DNA from: Alistipes dispar
Lineage (GTDB): Bacteria; Bacteroidota; Bacteroidia; Bacteroidales; Rikenellaceae
Reading direction: 5' to 3'
Length of the DNA: 64,000 nt
Assembly: GCF_006542685.1 (NCBI RefSeq)
Contig: NZ_AP019736.1
Span: 1,584,001-1,648,000 of the forward strand
Shown: piece after piece, positions 53,170 through 61,698 of the stretch
Numbering within the stretch: the stretch's first letter is position 1
Layout of the letters: each line of letters starts with the position of its first letter
Notes under the pieces: model-generated
What the model was told of the DNA's origin: nothing
What the model saw: only the letters and a program-made list of their open reading frames with translations
Databases searched by the model: none
Program-made: the position numbers and the translations under genes

Positions 53170-53763
53170 CTATCGGGTTTGATTTTCGAGCGTTTTTTCG
53201 ATGGCGCGCAGCAGGGCGTCGAACTCCTCGTCGTCGTAGTCCACGGAGGCCAGGACCACCTTGCCCTCGCGGTCGATCAGGAAGTTGCGCGGAATGTAAT
53301 TCGAGGCGTAGAGGCCGAACACGGCCTTCGTCGAATCGAGCCCCATCGGGAAGTCGTAGCCGTTCTTTTCGCGGAACGCCCCGACGGCGCTGCGCCCTTC
53401 GCCGCGCGATACGGGCAGGAAGACGAAGTCGCGGCCGGCGAAGCGTTCGATGATATCCTTCCCGACGCGCGTCATCTCCTTCCGGCAGGGCGGACACCAC
53501 GTGGCCCAGAAATTCAGCAGGACCACCTTTCCGCGCAGCTCCGAGAGGGTGACTTGCGAGCCGTCGAACATCGTGACGGTGAAATCGGGGGCCTCGTCGC
53601 CCGCCCGGACGAGCGTGGCGGCTTCCTCTTCCGTCGTGCCGCCCTTCGCCGCGCGGCCGCCGCACGAGGGCAGCAGCAGGATGACGGCCAGGACGACGGC
53701 GATCAGCGCCAGCAGTATCCAGAGCGACCGGTCGCTTTTTCTCTTCTTTCGGATCGTCTTCAT
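53170..53763 (-). CDS. TlpA-like thioredoxin-family lipoprotein
   Basis: A 197-residue membrane-anchored thiol-disulfide protein. A basic start, then a hydrophobic helix (SLWILLALIAVVLAVILLLP) ending in SCGG, so it may be a lipoprotein (Cys34) or an N-anchored protein facing the periplasm. The TlpA/AhpC-TSA domain has APDFTVTMFDGSQVTLSELR, NFWATWCPPCRKE (redox Cys90, Cys93), and YIPRNFLIDREGKVVLASVD with the cis-Pro. It lies 2 bp after pyrH and 6 bp before frr, an unusual insertion of an envelope redox gene into a translation/nucleotide pair. Confidence 0.92.
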   Translation of the reverse strand: MKTIRKKRKSDRSLWILLALIAVVLAVILLLPSCGGRAAKGGTTEEEAATLVRAGDEAPDFTVTMFDGSQVTLSELRGKVVLLNFWATWCPPCRKEMTRVGKDIIERFAGRDFVFLPVSRGEGRSAVGAFREKNGYDFPMGLDSTKAVFGLYASNYIPRNFLIDREGKVVLASVDYDDEEFDALLRAIEKTLENQTR

Positions 53764-53765
53764 CG

Positions 53766-54473
53766 TTACGGTTTTACGCGTGTTCCGATTCCCTCTCCGG
53801 CAAGTACCCTGCCGAGATTGCCCGCGGTGTCCATGTCGAACACGACGATTTCGAGCCGGTTCTCGCGGCAGAGCGTGAAGGCCGTGAGGTCCATGACCTT
53901 GAGCCGCCGGGCGAGCACCTCCTCGAAGGTGATCTCGTCGAACTTCACGGCGGCGGGGTCCTTCTCCGGATCGGCCGTGTAGATGCCGTCCACGCGCGTG
54001 CCCTTCAGCAGGACATCGGCCTCGGTCTCGATGCCGCGCAGCGCGGCGGCCGAATCGGTCGTGAAGTAGGGGTTCGACGTGCCGCCTCCGACGATCACCA
54101 CGTAACCCGCCTCGAGGTACTCGATGGCGCGGGCCTTGGAGTAGTATTCGCCCACGGGCTCCATGCGGATCGACGTGAGCACCTTGCACTTCACGCCGTT
54201 GTCCTCGAGCGCCGACTGCAACGCCAGCGAGTTGATGATCGTGGCCAGCATTCCCATCTGGTCGCCCTTCACGCGGTCGAAACCCCGCTTGGCGCCCGTG
54301 AGGCCGCGGAATATGTTGCCGCCGCCGATGACGATGCCGATCTGTACGCCGGCCGCCGCCGCATCGCGGATCTGTTCGGCGTAGGATTGCAGCACGGCGG
54401 GCGAAAGCCCGTACTGCTCGCGTCCCTGCAGCGATTCGCCGCTCAGTTTCAGAAGTATTCGCTTGTATTTCAT
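53766..54473 (-). CDS. pyrH: UMP kinase
   Basis: A 235-residue bacterial UMP kinase (amino-acid-kinase fold), making UDP from UMP. Motifs: RILLKLSGESLQG, IGIVIGGGNIFRG, KGDQMGMLATIINSLALQSA, YVVIVGGGTSNPYFTTDSAA, DVLLKGTRVDGIYTADPEKD, LKVMDLTAFTLC. It starts the pyrH-tlpA-frr operon; pyrH and frr are neighbours in most bacteria. Divergent from dxs. Confidence 0.98.
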   Translation of the reverse strand: MKYKRILLKLSGESLQGREQYGLSPAVLQSYAEQIRDAAAAGVQIGIVIGGGNIFRGLTGAKRGFDRVKGDQMGMLATIINSLALQSALEDNGVKCKVLTSIRMEPVGEYYSKARAIEYLEAGYVVIVGGGTSNPYFTTDSAAALRGIETEADVLLKGTRVDGIYTADPEKDPAAVKFDEITFEEVLARRLKVMDLTAFTLCRENRLEIVVFDMDTAGNLGRVLAGEGIGTRVKP

Positions 54474-54585
54474 GGTCCGTGGCGATTTATCGTATCGCGA
54501 AGATAGGAAAATTTTCGGAATAATCCGCAATCGGTTCCGATCTTTCCGGGCGCTCTTCTCCGTGCGGGCGATTCGCCGAATAAAA

Positions 54586-54617
54586 TTTGGCATTGCGCCG
54601 CTCTTGCACTATCTTTG
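54586..54617 (+). promoter_or_regulatory. Consensus promoter of dxs
   Basis: -33 TTTG (54586-54589), 20-bp spacer, -7 TATCTTTG (54610-54617). Both elements match exactly. The leader is about 50 nt. Confidence 0.82.
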
Positions 54618-54670
54618 CGAGGAATAACCCCGGTCCGGGGCGCGCGCCGCGCGTCCCGTGTGAACAAAAA

Positions 54671-56551
54671 ATGGCGGAAAACTTTGAATTGCTGCATACG
54701 GTCTCCTCGCCGCGCGATCTGAAAAAGCTCTCGCCGGAGGAGTTGCGCCGCTATTGCGACGAGCTGCGGCGGTATATCATCGACCAGTGCGCGGTCAATC
54801 CGGGCCATCTGGCCTCGAGCCTCGGCGCCGTGGAGCTGGCCGCCGCGCTGCACTATGTCTATGACACGCCCGAGGACAAGATCGTCTGGGACGTCGGCCA
54901 CCAGACCTACGCCCACAAGATCATCACGGGGCGCTGCGAGGCGTTCCGGACCAAGCGGCGCCTGGGGGGCATCAGCGGCTTTCCGCGCATGGCCGAGAGC
55001 GAGTACGACGCCTTCGGGGGCGGGCATGCCTCGGTGTCGATCTCCGCGGCGTTCGGCATGGCCAAGGCCGCCGAGCTGCGGGGCGAGCGGCGGAAGGTCG
55101 TGGCCGTGATCGGCGACGGCTCGATGACCGGCGGCCTGGCGTTCGAGGGGCTGAACAACGCCGGAGCCAGCAAGCGGACCGACCTGCTGGTGATTCTCAA
55201 CGACAACCACATGGCCATCGACCAGGCGACGGGCGCGCTGAAGAACTACCTGCTGAAGATCTCGACCTCGGTGCACTACAACCGGTTCAAGCAGCGGCTG
55301 TGGGGCCTGCTGTCGCATACGCCGCGTCTGCTGCGCCTGTGCCAGCAGGCGGGCAACGCCGTCAAGCAGGGGGTGCTCAACAAGAGCAATCTGTTCGAGA
55401 GCCTCAATTTCCGTTACTTCGGGCCGGTGGACGGCCACAACCTCGGGGAGTTGGTGCGGACGCTGCGCGCGATGCACGACATCGAGGGGCCCAAGCTGCT
55501 GCACGTCATGACCGTGAAGGGCAAGGGCTACCTTCCGGCCGAGCACGATCAGTCGGTGTGGCATGCCCCGGGGTGCTTCAACCCCGACACGGGCGAGCGG
55601 ATCGCCCCGAAAGGCGGCCCGGCCCGCTACCAGGACGTCTTCGGCGAGACGCTGCTGGAACTGGCCCGCCTCGACGCCCGCGTGGTGGGCGTCACGCCCG
55701 CCATGCCGTCGGGCTGTTCGATGAACATTCTGATGCGCGAGATGCCCGACCGCTGTTTCGACGTGGGCATCGCCGAAGGGCACGCCGTGACCTTCTCGGC
55801 CGGACTGGCCGCCGCGGGAATGGTTCCCTTCTGCAATATCTATTCGACCTTCATGCAGCGCGCCTACGACAACGTGATTCACGACGTGGCGATCCAGGAC
55901 CTGCCGGTGGTGATGTGCCTCGACCGGGGCGGCCTGGTCGGCGAGGACGGCGTGACGCACCACGGAGTCTTCGACATGGCCGCCTTCGGCGCCGTGCCGG
56001 GGCTGGTGATCGCCGCGCCGATGAACGAACCCGAACTGCGCGATCTGATGTACACGGCCCTCCGGTCGGGGCATCCCTTCATGATCCGCTATCCGCGCGG
56101 CTGCGGCGAGGGGCTGCCGTGGCGCGGCGAGGCGTTCCGCGAGCTGCCCGTGGGGCGGGGACGCCGCCTGCGCGACGGCTCCGACGTGGCGCTGGTGACG
56201 GTCGGTACGGCCGGCAACGCCGCCGCCCGGGCCGCGGAGCGTGCGGTGGAGGCGGGCGTGAGCGTCGCGCACTACGATCTGCGCTTCGTCAAGCCGCTCG
56301 ACGAGGCGTTGCTCGACGAGGCGGGCCGCCGCTTCAGGCGGGTGGTGACCGTCGAGGACGGCTGCCTGCGCGGCGGTGTCGGCGAGGCCGTCGCGGCGTT
56401 CTTCAATGCCGGGGGATACGATGTACGGGTCCGTTCGCTCGGCATCGGTGACGAATGGGTCGAACACGGTACGCCGGCCCAGTTGCAGGCCCTTTGCGGA
56501 TACGACGAGGAGGCCGTCCTCCGGGCGCTGCTCGCGGCGGCCGGGAAGTGA
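54671..56551 (+). CDS. dxs: 1-deoxy-D-xylulose-5-phosphate synthase
   Basis: A 626-residue thiamine-diphosphate enzyme, the first step of the MEP isoprenoid pathway (pyruvate + glyceraldehyde-3-phosphate). Motifs: NPGHLASSLGAVELAAALHY, WDVGHQTYAHKIITGR, FGGGHASVSISAAFG, the ThDP motif VIGDGSMTGG..NN, a transketolase pyrimidine domain with EGHAVTFSAGLAAAG, and a C-terminal transketolase domain (PLDEALLDEA, VVTVEDGCLRGGVG). Length and domain order are normal. ispG of the same pathway is at 13131. Confidence 0.98.
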   Translation: MAENFELLHTVSSPRDLKKLSPEELRRYCDELRRYIIDQCAVNPGHLASSLGAVELAAALHYVYDTPEDKIVWDVGHQTYAHKIITGRCEAFRTKRRLGGISGFPRMAESEYDAFGGGHASVSISAAFGMAKAAELRGERRKVVAVIGDGSMTGGLAFEGLNNAGASKRTDLLVILNDNHMAIDQATGALKNYLLKISTSVHYNRFKQRLWGLLSHTPRLLRLCQQAGNAVKQGVLNKSNLFESLNFRYFGPVDGHNLGELVRTLRAMHDIEGPKLLHVMTVKGKGYLPAEHDQSVWHAPGCFNPDTGERIAPKGGPARYQDVFGETLLELARLDARVVGVTPAMPSGCSMNILMREMPDRCFDVGIAEGHAVTFSAGLAAAGMVPFCNIYSTFMQRAYDNVIHDVAIQDLPVVMCLDRGGLVGEDGVTHHGVFDMAAFGAVPGLVIAAPMNEPELRDLMYTALRSGHPFMIRYPRGCGEGLPWRGEAFRELPVGRGRRLRDGSDVALVTVGTAGNAAARAAERAVEAGVSVAHYDLRFVKPLDEALLDEAGRRFRRVVTVEDGCLRGGVGEAVAAFFNAGGYDVRVRSLGIGDEWVEHGTPAQLQALCGYDEEAVLRALLAAAGK

Positions 56552-56607
56552 CGCGACGCCCTTTCGGCACGGATTCTGCGGGGCGTTTCGAAAAAAGTTC
56601 GCGGAGT

Positions 56608-57132
56608 ATGAAAATCGTGATTATCTGTCTGCTCGTGGCGCTGATGGCGGCCGCGGTGACCTACGGCATGAGCCGTTCGGCGCGGATCGACTCGGCGCCG
56701 GTCTCGTCGTTCGATCTCGGACGCTATCTGGGGACGTGGTACGAAATCGCCCGTTACGACAACCGTTTCGAGCGGGGCCTGCAGGAGGTGCGTGCCGAAT
56801 ACCGGCTTCTCGCACCCGGCCGCATCGAAGTCGTCAATAGCGGCGCGGATGCCTCGGGTCGCCGCCGCGAAGCCGTGGGCAGGGCCCGTCCGGGCCGCAG
56901 GCCGGGGCAGTTGCGGGTGTCGTTCTTCTGGATTTTCTATTCGGACTACAACGTGCTGGCGCTGGGCGACGACTACGGCTGGGCGCTGGTCGGCGGCGGC
57001 TCTCCGAAATACCTCTGGATTCTTTCGCGCACGCCGTCGCTTCCGCAGGAGACGCTGGAGCGGATTCTGAAGCTGGCCTCCGACCGGGGGTACGACACCG
57101 ACCGGCTCCTGTTCGTCGATCAGACGCGGTGA
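56608..57132 (+). CDS. Lipocalin family protein (Blc-like)
   Basis: A 174-residue bacterial lipocalin with one N-terminal membrane or signal helix (IVIICLLVALMAAAVTYGM). The lipocalin fingerprint GTWYEIARYDNRFERGL (about 42-58) is clear, followed by EVRAEYRLLAPGRIEVVNSG, YNVLALGDDYGWALVGGGSP and YLWILSRTPSLP. These proteins bind lipids at the envelope. The frame is open upstream, but the ATG at 56608 gives the signal helix. It follows dxs by 56 bp and ends 1 bp from the convergent yaaA stop. Confidence 0.92.
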   Translation: MKIVIICLLVALMAAAVTYGMSRSARIDSAPVSSFDLGRYLGTWYEIARYDNRFERGLQEVRAEYRLLAPGRIEVVNSGADASGRRREAVGRARPGRRPGQLRVSFFWIFYSDYNVLALGDDYGWALVGGGSPKYLWILSRTPSLPQETLERILKLASDRGYDTDRLLFVDQTR

Positions 57133-57133
57133 C

Positions 57134-57892
57134 CTATCGCAGCGTGAAGTGCGGCTCGTCGCCGCGGCTGCGTTCCGGGTCGAACCGGAATCCTTCCCAT
57201 TCGAACGTTTTCAGCCCCTCCGGGTCCGCGATGCGATGCCGGAGGATATGGCGTGTCATCTCCCCGCGGCACATTTTCGCATAGACGACGACGGTTTTCA
57301 TCCGGTCGCCTTCGCGGATGCGGAATTCGGGCGTTACGACCCGCACCTCGCGGCAGACCCGCTGCCAGTCGAAGAGCCGTTTCATCTCGGCGCTGGCCAG
57401 ATTGACCAGCACGCCGTCGTCGCGGCGGACCCGCTCGATGAGCGGTCCGGTCAGCCGGTCCCGCCACCATTCGAAGAGATTCGGCGCCTCCTCGCCGGGC
57501 GGAGCGACGCTCCCTTCGAGGCGGTAGGGGCGGATGGCGTCGAGCGGACGGAGCAGTCCGTAGAGGAACGAGGTGATGCTGAGGTGTTCCTGCGCGTAGG
57601 CGAAATCCGCGGGCGAGAACTCCGCGGGGGCGATATGTCTGAAGACGACGCCCGTGTAGGCGGCGATGGCCGGGAGCTGTGGCGCGTCGTGGAAGGCGAG
57701 GTAGCGGCGGCGGTTTTCGGCGGCGATGCGCGGGTTCACGCGCAGCATCCGTTCCAGCTCCCCGGCGGGCAGCGCGGCCAGCCGGAGGGCCAGTCCGGCG
57801 GCTTCCGCCTCGAAGAGCGGCCGGGTCGTGCGGGGCGCGGCGACGGCGGCGGTGCCGGTCATCGTCTTGGCGCAGGAGATCAGAATCTGCAT
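57134..57892 (-). CDS. yaaA: YaaA family peroxide-stress protein
   Basis: A 252-residue UPF0246/YaaA protein: LISCAKTMTG at the N-terminus (family KxM-like start), AYTGVVFRHI, YAQEHLSITSFLYGLLRPLD, AIRPYRLEGS, LFEWWRDRLTGPLIE, VNLASAEMKRLFDW and VVVYAKMCRGEMTRHILRHR. In E. coli YaaA limits free iron and oxidative damage during peroxide stress. Standard length. Convergent with the lipocalin gene at a 1-bp gap, and 79 bp downstream of a radical SAM gene on the same strand. Confidence 0.93.
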   Translation of the reverse strand: MQILISCAKTMTGTAAVAAPRTTRPLFEAEAAGLALRLAALPAGELERMLRVNPRIAAENRRRYLAFHDAPQLPAIAAYTGVVFRHIAPAEFSPADFAYAQEHLSITSFLYGLLRPLDAIRPYRLEGSVAPPGEEAPNLFEWWRDRLTGPLIERVRRDDGVLVNLASAEMKRLFDWQRVCREVRVVTPEFRIREGDRMKTVVVYAKMCRGEMTRHILRHRIADPEGLKTFEWEGFRFDPERSRGDEPHFTLR

Positions 57893-57971
57893 GGCAGGGG
57901 AATTTCGGAAGATCGGAACGGTTCGGGAACGAACGCCCGGCCGGCGGGCGCTCCCATCGTGACGGAGCGGA

Positions 57972-58745
57972 TCATGCGACCGAGCAGGGAATGCCGAGGG
58001 CTTCGACGCGGGAGGCGATGGCCAGCAGCTCCTCGCGGGGAACCTTTTCGAGCGTTTGGCAGGGGGTGTCGCGGTCGAGCGAATAGACCATCACCTGCCG
58101 GGGGCGGATTTCGTCCGCGAGGGCGAGCCATGCCGCGACCTCCTCTTCGGTGGTGTTGTCGATCGGCGCGCCGCCGCACTCGCCGCGCAGGAACATGGTC
58201 TGTAGGATCATGCGCCCCCCGAAACGCTTCATCCGCTCGACGGTGTCGCGGACCGAATAGGCGGGGCTCTGCGGGTTGTTCATCCGGCGCACGGTCGCAT
58301 CGAACGCCGAGTCGAGCTTCAGGATGTTGTTGTCCACCCGCGACAGGGCGCGGCAGACCTCCTCGCGGTGGAGCTGCGTGGCGTTGGAGAGCACGGAGAC
58401 CTTCGCTCCGGGGCACAGCCCGTCGCGCAGGGCCAGCGTGTCGTCGATCACCTCCTCGAACCGGGGGTGCATGGTCGGCTCGCCGTTGCCCGCGAAGGTG
58501 ATGACGTCGGGCGGCGTGCCCGCATCCACCATGCGGCGCAGCGTCTCGCCGAGCAGGCGGCGGACGTCGTCGCGGGCGTTGAACCGGCGCGCTCCGGGGT
58601 GGTCGGCATTCCAGCCGCATTCGCAGTAGATGCAGTCGAACGAACAGAGTTTCGACTCCGTGGGCAGCAGATTGACGCCCAGCGAGAGGCCCAGCCGCCG
58701 CGAATGCACCGGGCCGAAGATGATGTCGTGATAGAGTGAGGTCAT
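57972..58745 (-). CDS. Radical SAM protein of unknown function
   Basis: A 257-residue radical SAM protein with the cluster motif CSFDCIYCECG (Cys34, Cys38, Cys41), the GGE-like motif FAGNGEPTMHP and LSNATQLHREEV. The opening DIIFGPVHSRRLGLSLGVNL is typical of a conserved, uncharacterised bacterial and archaeal group related to MoaA/wyosine-type enzymes. No maturation partner or peptide is nearby. The ATG at 58745 is chosen because a -7 box ends only 4 nt upstream; the longer frame to 58886 would cross the promoter. Confidence 0.88.
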   Translation of the reverse strand: MTSLYHDIIFGPVHSRRLGLSLGVNLLPTESKLCSFDCIYCECGWNADHPGARRFNARDDVRRLLGETLRRMVDAGTPPDVITFAGNGEPTMHPRFEEVIDDTLALRDGLCPGAKVSVLSNATQLHREEVCRALSRVDNNILKLDSAFDATVRRMNNPQSPAYSVRDTVERMKRFGGRMILQTMFLRGECGGAPIDNTTEEEVAAWLALADEIRPRQVMVYSLDRDTPCQTLEKVPREELLAIASRVEALGIPCSVA

Positions 58746-58749
58746 ACGG

Positions 58750-58757
58750 CAAAAATA
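58750..58757 (-). promoter_or_regulatory. -7 box abutting the radical SAM start codon
   Basis: On the minus strand this reads TATTTTTG (exact TAnnTTTG), ending 4 nt before the ATG at 58745. The transcript would begin at about the A of the start codon, so it is probably leaderless. Confidence 0.55.
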
Positions 58758-58907
58758 GGGAAAATTCCCGGAATATGTCCTCCGGAGCGCCGGAAAACCC
58801 GCCTCGCGGAACACTCCGGGCGGAACGGCTGCGCGGCGGGCCGCTCCGTCCGGTGTCCGGGGCGAAAAATAAGTATAAATACGCATCCCCGTGGTACAAA
58901 AAACGGC

Positions 58908-58915
58908 TACTTTTG
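58908..58915 (+). promoter_or_regulatory. -7 box of the alpha-oxoamine synthase gene
   Basis: TACTTTTG, an exact TAnnTTTG match, 82 nt before the ATG at 58998. A clear -33 element was not found. Confidence 0.6.
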
Positions 58916-58997
58916 ACTGCCGAATCGGTTCGATTCGCGCCTTTGTGTGTCCGAATCGAACGAAAATGGAGGTTAAATTACATTAAATCAGATAAAT

Positions 58998-60269
58998 ATG
59001 GTTGATATTTTTGCACGCCTCGAAAAAAATGCGGGCGGACCTATCGGTCAGTACATGTCGTACGCTCACGGCTATTTCGCCTTCCCGAAACTCGAGGGCG
59101 AGATCGGTCCCCACATGGTGTTCCGGGGAAAGAAGATGCTCAACTGGAGCCTGAACAACTACCTGGGACTGGCCAACCATCCCGAGGTGCGCAAGGCCGA
59201 TGCCGAAGGCGCCGCCGAGTTCGGCATGGCGGCTCCGATGGGAGCGCGCATGATGAGCGGCCAGACCAAATACCACGAGCGGCTGGAACGCGAGCTGGCC
59301 GAGTTCGTCGGCAAGGAGGACGCCTTCCTGCTCAACTTCGGCTACCAGGGCATGCTGTCGATCATCGACTGCCTGCTCACCCCCCGCGACGTGGTGGTTT
59401 ACGACGCCGAGGCGCATGCCTGCATCATCGACGGCCTGCGTCTGCACAAGGGCAAGCGCTTCGTCTATGGCCACAACGACATGGATTCGCTGCGTCTGCA
59501 ACTCAAACACGCCACCGAACTGGCCGAGGAACAGAACGGCGGCGTGCTGGTCATCACCGAAGGGGTGTTCGGCATGAAGGGCGACCTGGGCAAACTCGAC
59601 GAGATCGTGGCGCTGAAGAAGGACTTCCAGTTCCGCCTGCTGGTGGACGATGCGCACGGCTTCGGCACGATGGGCGAGGGCGGTCGCGGTACGGCTTCGC
59701 ATTTCGGCGTGGTGGACGGCGTGGATGTGCTGTTCAACACCTTCGCCAAGTCGATGGCCGGCATCGGAGCATTCGTGAGCGGCCCCCGCTGGCTGATCAA
59801 CCTGCTGCGTTACAACATGCGTTCGCAGCTCTACGCCAAGTCGCTCCCGATGCCCATGGTGATCGGCGCGCTGAAGCGTCTGGAGCTGATCCGCAACCAC
59901 CCCGAGTACCAGCAGAAACTCTGGGAGATCGTCCGCGCATTGCAGAGCGGTCTGAAGGAGAACGGGTTCAATATAGGTGTGACGAATTCGCCCGTGACCC
60001 CCGTTTTCATGAAGGGCGGCATTCCCGAGGCGACGAACCTGATCGTCGATCTGCGCGAGAACCACGGCGTGTTCTGTTCGATCGTCGTCTATCCGGTGAT
60101 CCCGAAGGGCGAGATCATTCTGCGCGTGATTCCGACGGCGGCCCATACGCTCGAGGACGTGAACTATACGCTCGAGGCGTTCAAGTCGGTGCGCGACAAG
60201 CTCGAAAGCGGTTACTATGCGAGCCTGCCCATTCCGGTCCGCGCCGACGAGGGATTCAAGGTCCGCTGA
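58998..60269 (+). CDS. Alpha-oxoamine synthase (serine palmitoyltransferase / cysteate acyltransferase type)
   Basis: A 423-residue PLP-dependent fold-type I enzyme condensing an acyl-CoA with an amino acid. Motifs: NWSLNNYLGLANHPEV, GARMMSGQTKYHERLE, YDAEAHACIIDG, ITEGVFGMKGDLGKLDEIV, LLVDDAHGFGTMGEGGRG (Asp218 and His220 around PLP) and FNTFAKSMAGIGAFVSG (Schiff-base Lys251). It belongs to the ~420-residue Bacteroidetes group near serine palmitoyltransferase, AONS and CapA-type enzymes. In Alistipes and relatives such enzymes make sphingolipids or sulfonolipids (capnine type, from cysteate). Codon bias suggests high expression. Serine versus cysteate cannot be decided from sequence alone. 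Confidence 0.85.
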   Translation: MVDIFARLEKNAGGPIGQYMSYAHGYFAFPKLEGEIGPHMVFRGKKMLNWSLNNYLGLANHPEVRKADAEGAAEFGMAAPMGARMMSGQTKYHERLERELAEFVGKEDAFLLNFGYQGMLSIIDCLLTPRDVVVYDAEAHACIIDGLRLHKGKRFVYGHNDMDSLRLQLKHATELAEEQNGGVLVITEGVFGMKGDLGKLDEIVALKKDFQFRLLVDDAHGFGTMGEGGRGTASHFGVVDGVDVLFNTFAKSMAGIGAFVSGPRWLINLLRYNMRSQLYAKSLPMPMVIGALKRLELIRNHPEYQQKLWEIVRALQSGLKENGFNIGVTNSPVTPVFMKGGIPEATNLIVDLRENHGVFCSIVVYPVIPKGEIILRVIPTAAHTLEDVNYTLEAFKSVRDKLESGYYASLPIPVRADEGFKVR

Positions 60270-60314
60270 TCCGGTCCCGGTTTCGGCGGGAGCCCGATTC
60301 CCGGATAAATTCGC

Positions 60315-60351
60315 GACACCTCCGGCCCTGCGGCCGGGGGTGTCTGTTTTT
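60315..60351 (+). terminator. Terminator of the alpha-oxoamine synthase gene
   Basis: Stem GACACCTCCGGCC / GGCCGGGGGTGTC with a 4-nt loop (CTGC) and a T-rich tail (TGTTTTT), 45 bp after the stop. Confidence 0.88.
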
Positions 60352-60874
60352 CGAGGAGGCATTCGGGGTGGGTGCGGAGCCGGTTCGGAACGGGCCTTTC
60401 GGCCGGGCCGGGAGATCTGCGTTTTCCGTAGGATTTTGTTCCCGGACGGAAGCCGGACCGGCGAGGCGGACGGCCCCGTTTCCCGGGAGTCTGGTTCGGA
60501 CGGGCGGAAGGACGGGGTGTTCCGGTCTGATGGCATTCGCTGAAACCGTCGTTTGGAACAGGGGAAGAGGGCCTCTCCGGCCGGTTGTCAGGGGATGGAG
60601 CTCGTTGCCCGGAAACTGCCTGGAAGTGAAGCCGGGGCTCCGGGCCGATCGGCCGAATGATTTCTCCTTCCGGGGACCGGATTGTTTGGGCGTTTCGGCG
60701 CGAATTTCGGCGCGGGTCCCGGTCGCGGCATTTCGGGCCGGAAGATGGCCGGGCCGGAAGCGGTCGCGGTGTCGGTTTTTGCCGCGGCCCTGCCGCCGTG
60801 AGTCGCGGCATTTGACGGCCGGATGGCTCTGAGCATGCCTTTGGCGGCGGAACCCGGAATTTTCCCCGGAAAAT

Positions 60875-60906
60875 TTTGGCGGAATGAATTTTTCCTTTTA
60901 TATTTG
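60875..60906 (+). promoter_or_regulatory. Consensus promoter of tRNA-Gly
   Basis: -33 TTTG (60875-60878), 20-bp spacer, -7 TATATTTG (60899-60906). Both match exactly, 30 nt before the mature tRNA. Confidence 0.82.
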
Positions 60907-60936
60907 CAGTCCCGAAACGAAAGTTCCGGCATATTT

Positions 60937-61009
60937 GCGGAAATAGCTCAGTTGGTAGAGCGCAACCTTGCCAAGGTTGAGGTCGCGGGTCCGAGTCCCG
61001 TTTTCCGCT
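60937..61009 (+). tRNA. tRNA-Gly (GCC)
   Basis: A 73-nt cloverleaf: acceptor arm GCGGAAA / TTTCCGC with discriminator T, D arm with AGTTGGTAGA, anticodon arm CAACC-TTGCCAA-GGTTG (anticodon GCC), short variable loop, T arm GCGGG-TCCGAGT-CCCGT. No CCA is encoded. It is a single gene with its own promoter and terminator. Confidence 0.95.
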
Positions 61010-61043
61010 CGGAGAACCTTTGAAAGAAAAGGAGACAAGAAGC

Positions 61044-61079
61044 AAAATCCTTATGTATCAATGATACGTAAGGTTTTTT
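61044..61079 (+). terminator. Terminator of tRNA-Gly
   Basis: Stem CCTTATGTATC / GATACGTAAGG with a 3-nt loop and a TTTTTT tail, 35 bp after the tRNA. Confidence 0.88.
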
Positions 61080-61583
61080 GTTTTCGGGGCATAGTGTATT
61101 CGGAATCGGATTGTCCGTGTCCGATCCGGCCCCGTTCGTCCCGGTCCGGGAAGAGGACGCGAATTGCGGACGATGCGTTGGATTCCATCGTTGTGCGTTC
61201 AACAGTCTCCATGCTGCATACGTTCGACCATTCCGAGTCGTTGCAGCCCTGCGCCGAACGATAATTTCCGTTTTTTTTGCCGGAAGCCCCCGATTTCCAG
61301 GAAGGGCCAAGTGCCCGTATCACCGCTTCGCCCTCTCCCTCCGGCCGAAATCCACACCCACTGCCAAATCGGGCCGGAGCGTTGGAACCGGAGCGTCTCG
61401 GACGTTCGCCGGACATCGGGATTCCTGACTTTACCCGGCAAGTTGCGAAGAGGTTGCGATAACACCCTGCCGGGATAATATCGCCCCGGATACGTCGGTT
61501 CTCCCGCGAGAATACCGGAAAAAACGCCCGTTTCCCTCGTCGTAAATACGTCGTCGTTATCGAAATACGGATACCGAAAAAAG
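61080..61583. other. Intergenic region left of the invertible segment
   Basis: About 500 bp without a supported gene. A 199-codon minus-strand frame crosses it and runs into the left inverted repeat, but its product has no domain and it overlaps the tRNA terminator. Repeated GTACTTTT-like words appear as the invertible segment is approached. Confidence 0.45.
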
Positions 61584-61609
61584 TACCGTCTCTATATAAG
61601 AAACGGTAC
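61584..61609 (+). repeat. Left inverted repeat of the invertible segment
   Basis: A 26-bp arm identical to the reverse complement of 61877-61902. With the G at 61583 it is itself an imperfect palindrome (GTACCGT ... ACGGTAC around TATATAA), as expected of a recombinase binding site. Confidence 0.92.
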
Positions 61610-61679
61610 TTTTCCACGGCGAAAGTAGGTACTTTTTTATAAATAACCAAATATTGCGGCTCGTTTTTCAGGCGAAAAT

Positions 61680-61689
61680 CCCCCCCCCC
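61680..61689 (+). repeat. Run of ten C in the invertible promoter
   Basis: Ten consecutive C in an otherwise AT-rich stretch, ending 9 bp before the -7 box at 61699. They occupy the spacer between -33 and -7, so length changes by slippage would alter promoter spacing. Confidence 0.9.
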
Positions 61690-61698
61690 TCAAAAGAA

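Larger units (their letters stand above)
60270..60936. other. 667-bp intergenic region
   Basis: Begins with the terminator of the alpha-oxoamine synthase gene (60315-60351) and ends with the tRNA-Gly promoter (60875-60906). The roughly 520 bp between are GC-rich with many GGNCCGG-like words. Open frames exist on both strands, but they have no domain, start context or codon bias. No gene is supported. Confidence 0.5.

Noticed and set aside
61051..61650. 199-codon minus-strand frame left of the invertible segment
   Set aside because: No domain; it begins inside the invertible segment, crosses the left repeat and runs into the tRNA terminator.
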